A stretch of 64,000 bases of DNA, taken from NCBI GenBank assembly GCA_013399115.1, contig VXAA01001151.1, forward strand, positions 747,071 to 811,070. The letters run 5' to 3'. Source of the stretch: Anseranas semipalmata. Taxonomy: Eukaryota > Chordata > Aves > Anseriformes > Anseranatidae. Below the pieces are notes generated by a model. That model saw nothing but the letters and a program-made list of their open reading frames with translations. It was not told the origin of the DNA and ran no database searches. Position 1 is the stretch's first letter. Each line of letters begins with the position of its first letter. This document shows positions 26,416 through 40,400 of the stretch, in pieces. The position numbers were made by a program, and so were the translations under genes.

Positions 26416-26979
26416 AAGGAGCATTAATCACTGAGTTAGAAGAGATGATGAACTACATACCAGACAGTTAAAATAGCCTGAGTTTCACTTGCTTATTTAT
26501 CTTCTTTAGATGGATTAAACACTAAGTGAGGAAGTTACAAACATGTTGACTGAATTCATAATAATACAACAAACAGCAGTATAATATCAACACTCCATAC
26601 GATAAATCTATATGCTTGGCTGCTTGGTCTGTAACAATGCCCTTAGTAATTAGAAGACCACATTCTCTCTAAGCAGATGGAACAGAGCTTAATGATATTT
26701 GAAACTGCCATATTAGAGGCATTTTTATGGTGACCACCTCATTTCTTCCCTTAGTGCAGTAGAAAATGGAGTTTGACAGAGACGACAGGTGATCTGAGGT
26801 TCATTTGAAAGCTGCAGTTAGTATCGTGTGTTCTTGGCTTTTACTTCTGAGTGTTTCTTCAGAAAAGAGGCCTTCACATTTCTTTTGAAGCTTTTCAAAA
26901 ATCCAACATCTTAATTTAAATTGTTCAGACCTAGTAATATTTAACAGTACTTTTCTGATAATTTCCTTTCTTATTTCAG

Positions 26980-27024
26980 TTTTCAGCTTTTACTCCCGAT
27001 AAAGATGCAATGCTAATTTTCAAG
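26980..27024 (+). CDS. Possible small exon (15 codons)
   Basis: A good acceptor (atttcctttcttatttcag) and a usable donor (TTCAAG, gtatat) enclose 45 nt, all open in phase 0: FSAFTPDKDAMLIFK. Entry and exit phases match the exon at 25609. A 15-residue exon gives little statistical support, so this rests on the splice sites and phase agreement. It could be a chance pair. Confidence 0.35.
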
Positions 27025-30000
27025 GTATATTTCTTGCACTTTGGGGTTGTATTTCGCTCAAAGGGAAATAAAAAACACCAAGATTTTTCTTTTGTCTAAT
27101 TCTCACATATAACCACGTTAGCAATATTTGACTATGACACTTAAAATTCACATCCCTGTGTATTGAAACTTTCTGAAAGGCAAGATCTGTATGACATTAA
27201 AGCTATGCCTGATACTATCCCTATAGTTAATGGTCTGTTAGACACACTTTTATGTCCCTATTTTAGAGGGTTTATAACTTCAGGACAAAATTCTGTGCAA
27301 TCTGAAACTAAGCATATAGAATAGCAGTCCAGGAAGAATTTTATGAGGCACATACTCAAACCTTCTATAAAACAAATTTTAAATAAAGACTTCCTTTTGT
27401 GCTCATAGCTAAAAGCAAAGATTAAAAAGAATTTTACTGGCATCTATCTATAATAATTTTTTCACAGTAAAATGATTTTTAATATAAAAAGTTACACTGC
27501 AGAATAAAAAAGAAAAACCATTTTTGCTACAAAGAACTCAGTGTTTATTGATCTTTACTATTACCATTTCATTAAAGTTACAGCAGTGGTGAAAACTACT
27601 AAAGAGAAATACAGTTTATGTCCCAAATAATTTCTAAATTAAAAGAGGCACAGATAGAAAGTTTGAGATTTTTTACTGTAGGCCCAATTGTGAATAAATA
27701 TCTTGGAAGGAAGTGTTGCAGAGTTTTCTACACGAGCTGAGCAGAAAGAAGTTGGCAAGACAGAGGGGAACATATAAAGAAAGTAGCATTAACATTTTGC
27801 TGAAATCTAGTAATATGGTTTTGAAGCTTATACCCTGTCATTCCCACTTTCTGCCCTTGGTTAGGTTTGAAGTGAAGTTTTGGTGCACTACGCTCTTTGG
27901 AGGAAACCAAACAAGAAACTCGGCTTCACATGTGCACCGTAAATGCCACAATCCCAACAGGATTGTGAGTGTCCTGAGCTATGACTGGTCCTTTGGAAAA
28001 CTGAACTGCAGACAGGGTAGGAATGTCCAAGAGGGGAAAGCAGACTAAATCTGGTCTGAAAGCTCCTGAACTCCATGCAAAGGATACATAGGAGCCTCAG
28101 CTGGTTCTGTTGGTGTACCCAAGAGTGTTGAATTACTTTCTAAAGTAGCCATAGCCTGTAATGCCCAGCCCTATTAATAAAGATTCATTCAAGTTTGCTC
28201 ATTAAGCCAGCAATCCTAAAACGTGAAAGCAAATACCTAACTAGAGCTACTGAAAACAACGGAATCGCTCATGTTAGTAATGTTATATACATTTACATAT
28301 GTCTTACTTAAGACATAAGTACTTAGGACAAACTGCAAAACTTCTCTACAATATAAACTGAATTTCTATTTATACGTATATTGTTACATTAACACAGTAT
28401 TGCTAATTCTTGCTAAATGAAAAAAAAAGTTAATCTTTCCAAAGAAATAATAATAAAAAATCTTAATTTAATCACCACCATTGACCCAATATATAACACA
28501 TGAATAGTATGCCGATTTTACCAGGTGGATGTGAATGTCTCAAAAGTACTCTAACCCTGCAAAATGAAAATTAATGCATTGTTAGATAATAGGTCATTTG
28601 ACTCAAATGCTTGTAAACCTCTATGTCATGGTGGAAAGTGTCATTTTTTTAATGTCTGAAATAAGAAATATTCCTGAAACATCCTGACATTTTGAGTTAT
28701 GCAATGCAAGTGTGTAATTAATGACATATAGTCCAACCTAAATAATTAGCTAGCTAATGTATCCATAATTATCATCACCCATTCAAAAGAGTGTTTATTT
28801 TGATTGGATAGAATTCAGTGCTCACTAAGGTGGTAGAGCAGACACAGTCTGGTCTTTTGCACATAAGTTGCAATGGAACACAAGGATGTCTTTTTTTTTT
28901 TTTTTCTCGGTTGCAGAATGATGAGTCTAGACTGTATTTGTCCATATTTTGTTGAATTGAAGTCTGAGAATGCTCCAAGCCTCTATTAAACTTTTTTCTC
29001 ATCATAGGCACAGAACTACATCTCTGGAAACAATAACAGCAGCTATTACTGTCATCCCTTTGGCTTGGAAGACAGGAGTCCTCCAGTGGCAGGAGAGGAG
29101 TTCTCTCAGCTCTGCCACTGTCTGTTATCAATTACTCTGTCCACTTACAGTCCTTCATATTGAAGAGAACTCATTTATCTTACCTTACAAAACAGAACAT
29201 TTTGGGTGCACAGTACTCACTTCTGGCAATGCTAGGATTACAACTTCAATTTCCAGTACAGCAGGTCCAAGTTTTATTCACTCACCCACTTGGAAGAAAC
29301 ATTCCTAATTTATGAAATTGTATTTAAGGCACTTGGATCACAGTACAGCTAGTCCCATTTTGTACTAGTCAGTCTCCCTACATGATGCAAGGAAAAACTT
29401 ATTGATGTATATGCAAAGGAAAAAAATCAGGTTGTTTGGTTAAATATGAGTTTAGGAATTCCCAGAGATGCTGATTTAGCAACTTTTTTTTGTGCACAAT
29501 GTTAATTTTCAGCTGACAAGCAGCCATGAAACTTAGAGCGGCAAACATTCGCAAAGCAGTACTTCTTTGTGTAGCTTTAATGGATATTGAAAGCTCTGCT
29601 TTGGTATCTTTTGTAGACCTGAGCCCCACTTCAGGAAAATGAAATTAATCATGTATCCATTTAGACCTCAGCATAAGCTGTTAATGATTTAATTATGCTA
29701 CTGTATAAAGCTTCCCTTTCACTTTCACCTCATTCTACCCCTCTACCTTGTTTTTCTTCATGCAACAAAAATAATTAACCACATTTGTTTTTCTTCCCCT
29801 CACAAAGATTTTTGAATTCTTCCTTGTTAGAAAACATATTGTTTCTTATGATCAACTGACCATTGCTTTCAAGTATTTTCAACGAAGTAGGAAGCATATC
29901 TGCAAATTCTCTCAAATTATCCATTGCTATACACACACTATAAATCTGAATGCTTTGGGGCTTTTGGATTCAAATGCCTTTATTCAAAGTTCCACCAGGC

Positions 30001-30742
30001 AACCATGTTAATTCCTAGGCACAGATAGAAAAGCATCTCTTGCTGGCTGTCCCCAGAGAAACAAAGGAAAGCAGGGGAGAAGACACTCTTCATAAATTGT
30101 TTTTCCAATTCTCCTGCATCGCCTACAGCTTCATTACCCTTAAGCCCTCCTCAAATCCACAGGCCTTCCAACATCTCTATGTACCCACACTACAAAGCCC
30201 CTCACATAACCCTCAGCTCCACTTTATGCCCCTAATACCTGCCAGAATACTTTCTTCTCCTACCTTCTATGTTCCCTACCACTTTAGCTGGGCAAAAGGC
30301 ACATACTGCAGCCAGTTTGTGACTGTCTTGCGTGGCTGGTGTTGAGCTTAGGCTGATGGTATGGCTAACATGTCCCCCAACTGGGTGCCTGGTTAGGGTA
30401 CAGAACATCTCAACGCTCAGCTGTCTTGGCTCTCCTCTCAAAAATCTGGGCCTTCTTCCTCCAAACAGCTGTCAGACTTGTTAGAAACTGAGCACTTTTG
30501 GACTTTCTAAGTAATCAGGTTACAGCTGGACACTGGCTTCAGAAATTACTGCTGAGAGTCAGCAGACAGAGCATTTGCACAAGTGTATTTTTCAGGCCAC
30601 TAAGCTAAAAGGTGATATTAGAAGCTATGGAATTGCTTTCAAGGAAGGAAAATGAGCATGGTTATGAATTGTGTTTTTCAATATTGTAGCAATGAAACTA
30701 AGTGCCAGCTTTCTCTCTTTGCCCTGCATTCAAACTGCTCAG
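27025..30742 (+). other. Non-coding stretch, probably intron
   Basis: No convincing exon or repeat. The overlapping short ORFs at 27713-28076 and 28775-29308 lack splice sites and look like chance frames. A strong acceptor at 28916 (T-run then ctcggttgcag) opens only about 23 codons without a good donor. Confidence 0.4.
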
Positions 30743-30884
30743 CTGAGAAGTGAACTTAGCAGCGGATGGCAAGCTGCTGTAATAGAAGCCTCACACTGTG
30801 CAAACACTGTTGTTACTTTTTTGATGTTTGAGTTGTCTATCCAAATAAAATCATCCTGTGTGAATGTGCATGAGGAAGCATATG
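30743..30884 (+). CDS. Possible exon (47 codons + 1 nt)
   Basis: The acceptor is pyrimidine-rich (ctctttgccctgcattcaaactgctcag). The donor is strong (TATG, gtatgtaa), and only phase 0 is used, ending in phase 1. The peptide begins LRSELSSGWQAAVIEASH and contains a short hydrophobic helix (VVTFLMFEL) too short and polar at its edges for a clear membrane span. It fits after the exon at 26980 (phase 0). It hands phase 1 to the micro-exon at 44183, which in turn suits the 59162 acceptor of the last coiled-coil exon. This phase chain is the main support. Chance is not excluded. Confidence 0.33.
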
Positions 30885-31434
30885 GTATGTAAATAAGTAG
30901 CAGGAGGCTTATGCTAGACAAACTTCTCTCTCCCAACCTTTCTTTCTTCCTTTCCAAGTTGACCTTAAACATACTTGGAAACAAAAACGGTTTCTCAACT
31001 ATGCACTCATACATAAGAAACAGTAAGGTCTAGTCCAGTGAGGTCAAGATCTCCATTTTTGTAAAGTGATAATTAACATAAATAATACTTCCAGCCTCCT
31101 CAGCTCTATATATGTTTTCCTAGGACGCAGGTGACAGGAATGTGTTTAATTAAATGAGGATGAGAGATGAAAGAATGCATACAGAACCACAGGACTATGA
31201 GATCTCTCTAAGGGCCTGTTCTTTGCTATGCCCTCCTGTTTGCTCTCAGAAAGGGAGAAATTCAGACTTGGTGAATTCTTTCTCATCTACCCACCTGACT
31301 GACAGCCAGGAAACTGCACAGGACTGTGAGGTTCTCTCAAATCTTTTCAGTCAGATAAAGGAGAACAAAGTAAAAACTAAAACAGCTTCACCTCCTCTTT
31401 TGCAAGCACTCTTCACTGCATGAAGACCATAAGT

Positions 31435-31515
31435 GATCCCAATTCAGCAAAGCATATTCATATCTTTAATTGCATGTTTAAGTTCTAATACAGCCCATGG
31501 ACTAGAGTTACTGAG
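31435..31515 (-). repeat. Possible old sauropsid interspersed repeat
   Basis: The string 'cccaattcagcaaagca' followed by 'attgcatgtttaagtt' resembles a repeat I know from turtle, crocodile and bird DNA (cccaattcagcaaagcacttaa...). The opposite orientation of a similar repeat appears at 56640-56730. The family name is not certain, and the copy is short and diverged. Confidence 0.3.
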
Positions 31516-34500
31516 AAAGATTATTCCTTTCCTTCATATGGCACATATTAGTGCTGAAGCAAGCTCAGCCATGATTTGGCTGACAGCTCAACAATTCAGG
31601 CATAGCTGAGATCTGTCTACTATAATGTACCTTTGAGGGAATTTATACTATTACCATTTATGTTAGGCGGTAGGGTGGTATTCATGTATGTCAGCTGGAG
31701 GTACCCTAAAAGTGGTGTCTCACATTTCATATACAATATTGCTGTATGTTCAAAAGCTTTACAACGATTGTTTAAGCAAAACAATCTTCTGCATTATCTC
31801 AATGACTGAGCAGGGTAAGAACTACTATGTTTTGTCACTCCAAGGATGAAGGGTCAATCCCAAATTAGTCTCTTGCTGTCCCAATCTTTAAAAATAGGAG
31901 AAGGAGGAGTCAGCGTTGGGATGGAGAGCTGAAGGTACCCTCAGAGAGTCAAGCTTACTGCCACTGGAGCAGTGCCTGGCACCAAATCTACCAATGACTG
32001 CCTCACACCCCCTAACCTCTCCTTTGGCAGCAGGTACCCTCAGGCCTCCCAAGGCTCTGAACAGGCACAGGAAGCAGCAGGAATTCTGCCATGTACCTGA
32101 TAGCTAACTTGCACGTAGATCTATATGTTAAAGATGTTTAAAGTAAAAATTTTTTTTTTTTAATCTTTAGCTTTCTGAACCTTCCAAATATTTAACTTTG
32201 GAGACCACAATTTAAAATGAGCCTTTCTTAGTAACAACGTATCATGCCTGTACCAAATTGTGCTAGTCACTAGCCCACTAGATTATTATTTTTTTAAGCA
32301 GTACATTTTCCTTTTCTCAGTGTTCCTCCTTCCCTGTAAGCCTAAAGGGATATATATAGAAAAAAAAATACAGAAATATAGCCCAGTAATACATATGAAC
32401 ACTTGTGAGCACTTGTGATTACATTAGACTTACTTCAGAAATGAAGACATGTAAAACATCTATGCAATCAGTACAGAATATTTCCGAAGAACAATTGAGG
32501 GTACTGCTCATCCAAGTAATACAGACATACCTCAGTTATCTTTGAATTAATAACTGTTTTTTTTTCACAACACCATTGGTCAGCAATATGGAAATGATGT
32601 GAGCTGAAATAGCTAGCCGGTGTTTAGGTAAACGTTTTGGTATCTATCCTTAGTGAGCATCACAAGGCAGCACTCTGCTGCTTGAAAACTTGAATTAACA
32701 CATCTAACAGCATACCAAAATCACCCTGCACAGGTTTGAGAAGTAAAAAGGCAGAGATAAGGCTATAACAACATTTGTCACAAAGGAAGATTTCACTCTC
32801 ATTTTTTATCTTATTAATAACTTGGAGTGTCAAAACTAGAAAAATGTTAGGTTATACCTCAGCATATAGCCTCAGCACAGGAATAATAACAATAATAATA
32901 AAAAGTACAGCAGCTTAATGAGCTAATGACTAACTCTTGCTCTTTTTTACATGCAACATAAGATCATGTAACATGATCTTAGGTGGCCACACAGGGTAGT
33001 GCTTAATTACATCATTAAACTTTCTAGTCCAAGCCACCTGAGAATGCACAAATATGCATTCCAGCTTCCAAAACCAAGACAGTTCTTCATCCACTCAAGT
33101 GTCTCAATACAAGCAATACACTTCAACATAACTGTGTTCCACATTAATTACATAAATTAGAAATCTATTGCTAAATTGTTAAAATAATTTAATGTACGAG
33201 AAACGAGATGAATCAACTCACAGAAAATCCGAATCATAAGCATCACCGCTGGAAAAACACTGACTAATCTAATGTTACTACTCAAGCCAGAAAAGATCCT
33301 GCTTAGGTTTACATCTTGGTGATTCATTTTGTGGAAGGAAAAATAATTGATTCTGCTCTTTCACAGAAATGCAGTATGTGCAGTGTCATCAGTACATCAA
33401 CAATTTACATTTGTTTTACTGCACAAAGGAGCTTCGAATCAATTTCAAAGGCTGTACATTTGAAAAGCAGCCAGCTGGTTATTCAGAACTTTGAATGCAA
33501 TTGCCTTTATGTTACCAAGCAAGCAGATAGATAGACAACTAAACATAAAGGGAATATTTACAGCAGTTAATCAGCAAATGCCATTGTCTTGCTAAACAAA
33601 AATTATTTCCCCAGAGTTGGACACCACTCCCTTTAGCAGACCCTCTTCACAATTAAATATTTCTTTCATAAAAAGTCTACAAATTTCTGTACCCTTTTAA
33701 CATATTTGTTGAAAATAATCTGGCTTTCAGATGACTATCTAAACATGTCACAACAGGCAACATAAGGCAACAAAATGCTTATTTTCTTCAAATGCTGTAA
33801 TGAGACATTTGCTCAAGCCTGGCAAAAGATTCAGAGATATGTTTTATTCTGCAAAATATGCTTATGGTACAGTTCAGCTTCAAGAAAAGAAAACAACTCG
33901 GTCTCAAATCAGTAGACCCATGTCAGCATGAGGCTACACCAAAACTAATAAGATGTGTCTCTTACTGCAGCTGTCTCATCTCCAGCTTTCATGGTAACTT
34001 GTTTACTGCCAGCTCTGAATAAAGTAGAACATATTTTTAATTTTTTTTTCCCCTTCTTGGAAAATCCTAAGTGGGTGAGGATGCTGCTAGGGAACAAGCA
34101 GGCACACAACATGACAGAAAGAAAACAATCCTAAGGTCTACAGGTCTTTAAACCGTGTCTTTGCACTTATTTGCATAGAATTTGGCTTGTAGTATCTCCT
34201 AGTCTCTGAATTACCCCATCTCCCTCCCAGAGTCCAAGGACAAACACCACCTTCATTCTAGTCAAGACAAGAACAGATTTCTGTGATCACCATATTTGAA
34301 AGCCCATTCACCTGCACACAGCAAGATTACACTTTCTGCAAGAGTACTACAAGGGGCCCGGTTTCTGTTCTCATCTGAGACTGAAGTGCTGCTACGGCTA
34401 ACAGGGATGTCAAACTAGTCACGAATATGTTTTGCCAACTGTTTCTTTGTAGTAGACAAGTTATATTGCTTGGATATGCTGACACTTGTATATCAAAACC

Positions 34501-35263
34501 TCAGCAATGAAGTCAACACAAACTGTGTTTTGCTGATCGTGGAAAAAACATTTTCATGGAGCAAGCCATGAAAGTGTAAACTGGATCTGTAGTGCTATCC
34601 CTTACTCAGCACATCAGCTCAAAAGCTAGCTTATCTGGATTTGGGGTTTGGTTGCTTCTGAAAATAATTTGGAAGACTGTCATAAATGCAGATTGGATCA
34701 ACTTCCTATTGCATAAAGCTCACTTGAGGGTGAGGGCAGTACTGCACCATACCATGATGCTGGTGCTGGCTATAATGTGTTTGTCATATTATGTATAGTC
34801 AATATGTTTAGGCATTTCGTCTCTTCTTAAACCTGTCAGAGTAGCTGTGATGACATGGGATGCTGCATTCACCAGTTTGTAAAGCTGTTTTCAGATGGGC
34901 AGCTGTTATCTGAAAAATCTGAACTTGCAGTTTGCTTCTTTTCTTGACTCATGAGCAGTGGAAGATGACAGGTATCACATAAGATCTCACCATGCAGCTA
35001 ATAAACCAGTATACTCCTTGACTATTGAAGATCAAATTGATAGAGAGGATTACACTGCACAGGTTACTAGTTGAGAACTACCATCTGAGGTAGTTTTTTC
35101 TGAGGCAGATTTAACATTGACTGTTAAACATTACTGTGCTCCTTTTTGCTTATTTTTTATGCTGTTTCCAATACTCATGTATAATTTTTTACTTTACTTA
35201 TTTGTCTCAATATTTGCTTTTGTACAATCTGGCCAGCTTGTTTCTTCCTTTGTTTCTTTCAAG

Positions 35264-35364
35264 GCACAAGATCTAAGTTTTAAAGTTTCACGATCTGGAC
35301 AAAAGAGGAACTGTGTCAATAGGAATAACAAAATTAGGGCAAATGAAAACAGGAGGTTTCCAAG
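35264..35364 (+). other. Splice-flanked open frame, probably spurious
   Basis: A very good pyrimidine tract (tttcttcctttgtttctttcaag) and a donor (CCAAG, gtattc) bound 101 nt open in phase 0, ending in phase 2. The peptide (AQDLSFKVSRSGQKRN...) is Arg/Asn-rich and unlike the other exons. Its exit phase would suit the alternative acceptor at 59166 of the last coiled-coil exon. I list it because it competes with the 30743/44183 chain. Confidence 0.2.
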
Positions 35365-35430
35365 GTATTCAAGATTTCAAATTGTATTCAAAGGAATACA
35401 ATTGAATGTAATCAGATGAAACTAATAAAA

Positions 35431-35495
35431 AATAATATTATATAATGCATATATAATATTATATATATTATATATATATATAANTATAATATTAA
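35431..35495. repeat. AT-rich near-palindromic repeat with an N
   Basis: An (AT)n/(AATATT)n tract able to fold back on itself. A single undetermined base at 35484 fits sequencing difficulty in such a tract. Confidence 0.85.
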
Positions 35496-37119
35496 GTTAT
35501 CAAGTTATTGCTATTCTATAACATGCAACATAGAAACCTTCTTATATGTGAACTGTTTTATAGAAATTGGATCTAGTAAGCTTTGTTATTCTTTCCTTTG
35601 TTTCTAAAATCCTTGAAATTTTAAATAATGTAATGTAATGTATTTGTTATTTTTCTAGAAAAAAAAAAAAGAGGAAAGGAAAATGAGAAATCAGCATAGT
35701 TTAGCACACTCTTAAAATAGTAGAAAACTGCCCACATGGGCACACATACACACAGGTTTACACAAGTGGTTTGGAAAATGGTGTACTCTTTTTTTAAAAA
35801 TATATAAAGCAACTGTCTTAGCGAAGCCTTGCTTAGCTTCCAGATAATAAAGTCCACATTCCTAACTGTTATTGTTAATTATTCCAATTATAATACTGAA
35901 AAATAAGCATAAGCAAGTTGGTAAGAACAAAAAGTGACAAAAAATGGATTCTACAAAAATACTAGTTACCCATACACTTTTTGATTTAGGATTATTTTAA
36001 ATAATCAAGTTATTGAAAATAAATAAATGGATTTTTTCAAGATATGTTAAAAATACGAAATTTCCATCTCCTGTGAGATGATGTGAGATGACATGTACTA
36101 GCCCTGAATTTAAAGGTGACGTATAAACTGCAAAAAGTGAAAATAACTGTTTTCAGTGGAAGCTGTGATACATCATTAGCTGCAGTAGCACAGATGTATC
36201 ACTAAAATAAACTTTTTAGCAGCATACTGTAATACTTTAATGTAGTCTTAATCTTCAAAAAATTTCTTCAGACAAAAAAAAAAAAGTCCAAAACAAAATT
36301 CTGTTTGGCTCCCTTAAAAATATATTTATATATATTACAGAATTTTTGATCCATCTAAAATGACAAAAGCGTTAATGCTTTTAACAGGTTTTTAGCCAGA
36401 CTGCTTCATAAAACATAATGAAGTACAGAGTTTGATCTTACGAGCTGAAGAAATTTCAGAGTAATTGTTTTTTTCATACTCTCAGTAATCTAGATATTTT
36501 TAATGTTTCACCATCAATAGATTAGCCAACATATAAATTCAATCTTTAATTCCTTGACAGGAAAATAATTCTTTGTTGCTCGCATAAATGCTGTAGAAAC
36601 AGAGGCTATCCTAATAGCACCACTGAAGTTGTCGCATATACAATTATACGTATACATAGCATATACTGAAACAAAGAAAATGCTGTTAAAAATGGATCTT
36701 TGCCATTCTTTAGCCAGCACAGTGTTACCAAACTATGACTTCATTTTGCATTATACAGAGAGGTGTGAGGAGAAAATCATACATTAAAATTAACAAAACC
36801 TGAGCATAGAAAACTAAGAATTCAAACAGAGGACAAACAGCAAAAGTCCACATGAAAATAGGTAAAAACCTCAAAAGACCTAGTGTTATAGAGTAGTGAG
36901 ATGGGCAGAGGAGGGAACAGGGTGAAAGCACAGGCCTGATTGAGACCATGATAAGCCACGAGTCGCTCTGATGGTACAAGCTTGTTTAACACGAAGAACA
37001 GAAGTGCAATTCATACGCCTGAATAAGCCAGCTAATCTTGTTAGGATATGCATTCATGTAAAATTAGTCTCTGCATCTCTGTCTGAAAAAAGCACTTAGA
37101 CCTTTTTAATTTTTATAGC

Positions 37120-37480
37120 CTATGGCAGCAAACGATTGTAATCATTTAGCAATCAGAGTCTTTGCTATTCAAATCTGTTCTTAAGGCTGCTGCAGTCCCA
37201 CTTCCAACCCAACAATGGTCAAACTGAACTCATTTGTTTTGACTCCCTATGTGCTATGTTTCGCATTACTGGAATACATCTCCGTGTTAAAGCTTCCTGA
37301 CAGAGATCTAACACGCACACTGTGTCAGCTGCAATTCTGTTCATTGCATAAAAAAGCCTGATAAACAGTGGCAATGTAGAAAGCCCGCTGCCTGAAGTCG
37401 CAATGTGATCACATAATTATTGACCACATTCTCTTGACCTTTCTATTGCTAGTTCAGGGCCTTGTCTTATGATTATTCAA
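37120..37480. promoter_or_regulatory. Candidate conserved noncoding element / enhancer
   Basis: A repeat-free stretch richer in CpG and defined binding-site words than its neighbours. It has a SOX-like aacaatgg near 37212, gtcagctgc E-box near 37326, a fork-head-like gataaaca near 37362, and a homeobox-type cataattattgacc near 37412. No frame is coding on either strand. The composition resembles developmental enhancers in vertebrate deserts. Conservation itself cannot be seen here. Confidence 0.33.
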
Positions 37481-40400
37481 TGATTCTGTTATAAAAGACT
37501 TCAGTACAAATTACACATTTTAAATAAAAACATTTATTCAAGAGCAGAGTGTGTCACAGCAACTTAAAATAAAATCTATCTGGGGAATCTAAATGTTTAT
37601 TACTACAGTAGCTATGCTGCTGGGCTTTTGTAGATTATCTGGCCCGTGAGATTTCAGCAATGGGGTTGAAAAAAAGTAAGCAGCTGAGTAAGCAAAATCT
37701 ACCTTAAAGTTTCAGTACGACTTAAAACTAGCCATAGTGAAGCAAACTAAAATCTTGCAAAATTTCATTAAACTGGGTTACTTTGCATACTTGCCGATAT
37801 GAAGTAAGTTATACTAGCCATTAGAACAGAGAACGCTTCCTAGCAGCAATTGAACAAATTATAAATAGAAATCTGTATTAGTCCAAGTGTTGTAACTGCT
37901 CTTTTGTATACTCACTGTGGATGCTAAGATGCAGATAATCAGGATAGGCAGGTCAGTCTCTCTACTAGATTTAAATGAGTGGATTAATACAATGTAAATT
38001 TCCACCAATGTTTCATAGAGACAGTTTTCTAAACATATATGCAATTTCTGTATTAAAAAACAGAGAGACAGATGGGTGTCTCTTACAGCATTGATCCCAA
38101 TGGAAAGACAGGACAATCTATGTCCACAGAAGTCGACAAAAAGATTCCTCAGTGAATCAGGGAGGTCAATATTCCAACACATTTGAACTTGTTTATTGAA
38201 TATCTACACTTTCTTTGTCTACCCCCACTGTACTGAATCATACTTCCTTAGCCTTCACCCACCCTTGTGTAGGCAGATACGAAGCATCTTTGTCAACCTC
38301 TGTCAATATCCCTCTACTATCTTAAAGATCTGATCAGAGAGCAGTAACACAAAGTCAGTCTCCCTTAAATCCAAATGAATCCACGTGCAATAGTTCCATT
38401 TGGTAGTTGTCTTCAGGCTGCCCTTGAACTTTTGACTCTTTTCTACTGTTTGTTGAGGAAAATTTTAACAAATGTAAAATTGCTGCACTGAGAGAGGAAG
38501 AGACAATAAATCTGTGGCTCCAAACATTTAGGAAAATCTGTCTGCATGGCAAATGAATGTATGATCAATAACAGAGAGAAAGAGAGAGAGAAACACATTA
38601 CACAAACATATTGAGAAATATTCCAGATGTCAGCAGCACTGAGCATCAGACCTCAGATAACAACAAATGCAAGAGTACGCTCACACTTTGATGTTCAGCT
38701 CTACTTTTGGGCTGAAGGTTGTTACTATTCTCTTTTAGCAAATATTTGACAATACAAATTTGAATATTGTGTTTTTTCCAATAGTATTTTGCTAGTGACA
38801 TAAAAAGTTGGCTAAGTTAAAATTGGAAATTTCCTCACAACAATTTATTCCTAAGGGTAAAGTTGAGCTGAATGCTCCTGAATCTATGAAATCATCATTA
38901 TAATGTTTTATGGAAGAAAAAATTGATAGACCATATACTGAAAAATAGTTTCATGGAAAATGTAAAGCTGTTAAATCGATGACTATTAAAAAGAACAGGT
39001 GAAAATCGTGAAGAATACTGGACAATATTTGGATAATAAAACCTGGTGAATTTACGTAGCACCTTAAATGTTTCCAAATATATTATGCCAGTTTACTCAG
39101 CAATTTGATTTAATTCCAGATTCCTTCTGATCTTTCAGAAAGATAAGAGATGTCCCAGATGAATAAGCAGGAGGATGTCCTAGAACCTTGATATATGCAA
39201 GGAAATCACAGCAGCAAGTTAAGCTATCTGTAGAGGCTTTGATGCTGACAATGCCTTTCAGCAAACGACTATTGAGACCACCAAGGAAATGCAGGCTAAG
39301 ACCAATTCACAGCATTTGAAGCTCCAAGGTAAACCAGATTATAATGTCTTCATTATGATGCAATGAAATGTGGGTTTTAGCATGTATTTCCATTAAAAAC
39401 AGAATAAGAATTTTTGTTTATACCAATGGAAAGTACCTGAGTTAAAACAGAAATGATTCTATCCCATTTGAAGACCCCTCTACTTATTGCAAATGAAAAC
39501 ACTATATCCATGTAAGTCATTGCAATGCATGTTGTAATACTGACTTTAACTAACCCCACACACACTCCCCCTTTCAGGAATGTTTATTCTAACAAAAGTC
39601 ACAATATACTGTCTGATTAAGATCCTGCTACTTGGACAGATGATAAAAGGTGTAACACAAAAATTACATTAAAGCAGAACTACTGAAGCTTGTTTCCTTT
39701 AGATTTGTGGATTTTGTCCGCCTACTCTTCCCTTTCCTTCAATCATAAGGATATCAAATTCCATAGTGTTCTCTTTGTCAGTCTGGTCCTTCCCCCAGTG
39801 ACAGAACTAGGATGGGTGCCTGTCCTCTACCCAGCCACTGATTCTTCTGACATTTGTAGAACTTAATTATCTTTATGATTTCTCCTTTTTTGTCCAGTGT
39901 CTGTCATATTGGCCAATGGATTACAAATTTTAGGAGGATACAGAGAGGAGAGAAAGATCACATCATCTCTATTTCCTTAGGCATAAAATTTGTGAGAACA
40001 TTCTCTGAAGTCATACATTAGATATTATTCCTTGAAGTAGTCATCGCTCCTTTCATCAGTGATATTCCCAAGTTGGTCACTCAGAGTGACAGGAAACTCT
40101 GTGAAGTTTAGACTGGCCCTGACAGCCTGAGCAATGATACCAGCTCACGTCTGCTGCACAGCAAAGGTCTGAACTGACAGACCCTGACCCCTACCACTAT
40201 TGTGCTGCAGGAAGCTACAAGACAGCTGGAACAGTCTACCAGCATATAAAAGCCTCTCAGTACAAATCAGATGTTCTGTGCAAAAAGACCACTTTTTTGG
40301 CTCTGTTTGTGAATGGAAATCTCTCTACTAGTATATCTACTACATGTGGATACTACAAAAGATCTACGGAAATCACAGAATGGAAACCTTTAATTAATTC

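Noticed and set aside
27713..28076. Overlapping ORFs of 111, 60 and 62 codons on both strands
   Set aside because: No splice context, no recognisable domain and mutually overlapping. Treated as chance frames.
39898..39991. Splice-flanked 94-nt frame, phase 2 to 0
   Set aside because: The acceptor is strong, but the phases do not connect to the exon at 59162, and a second frame is almost equally open. Likely chance.
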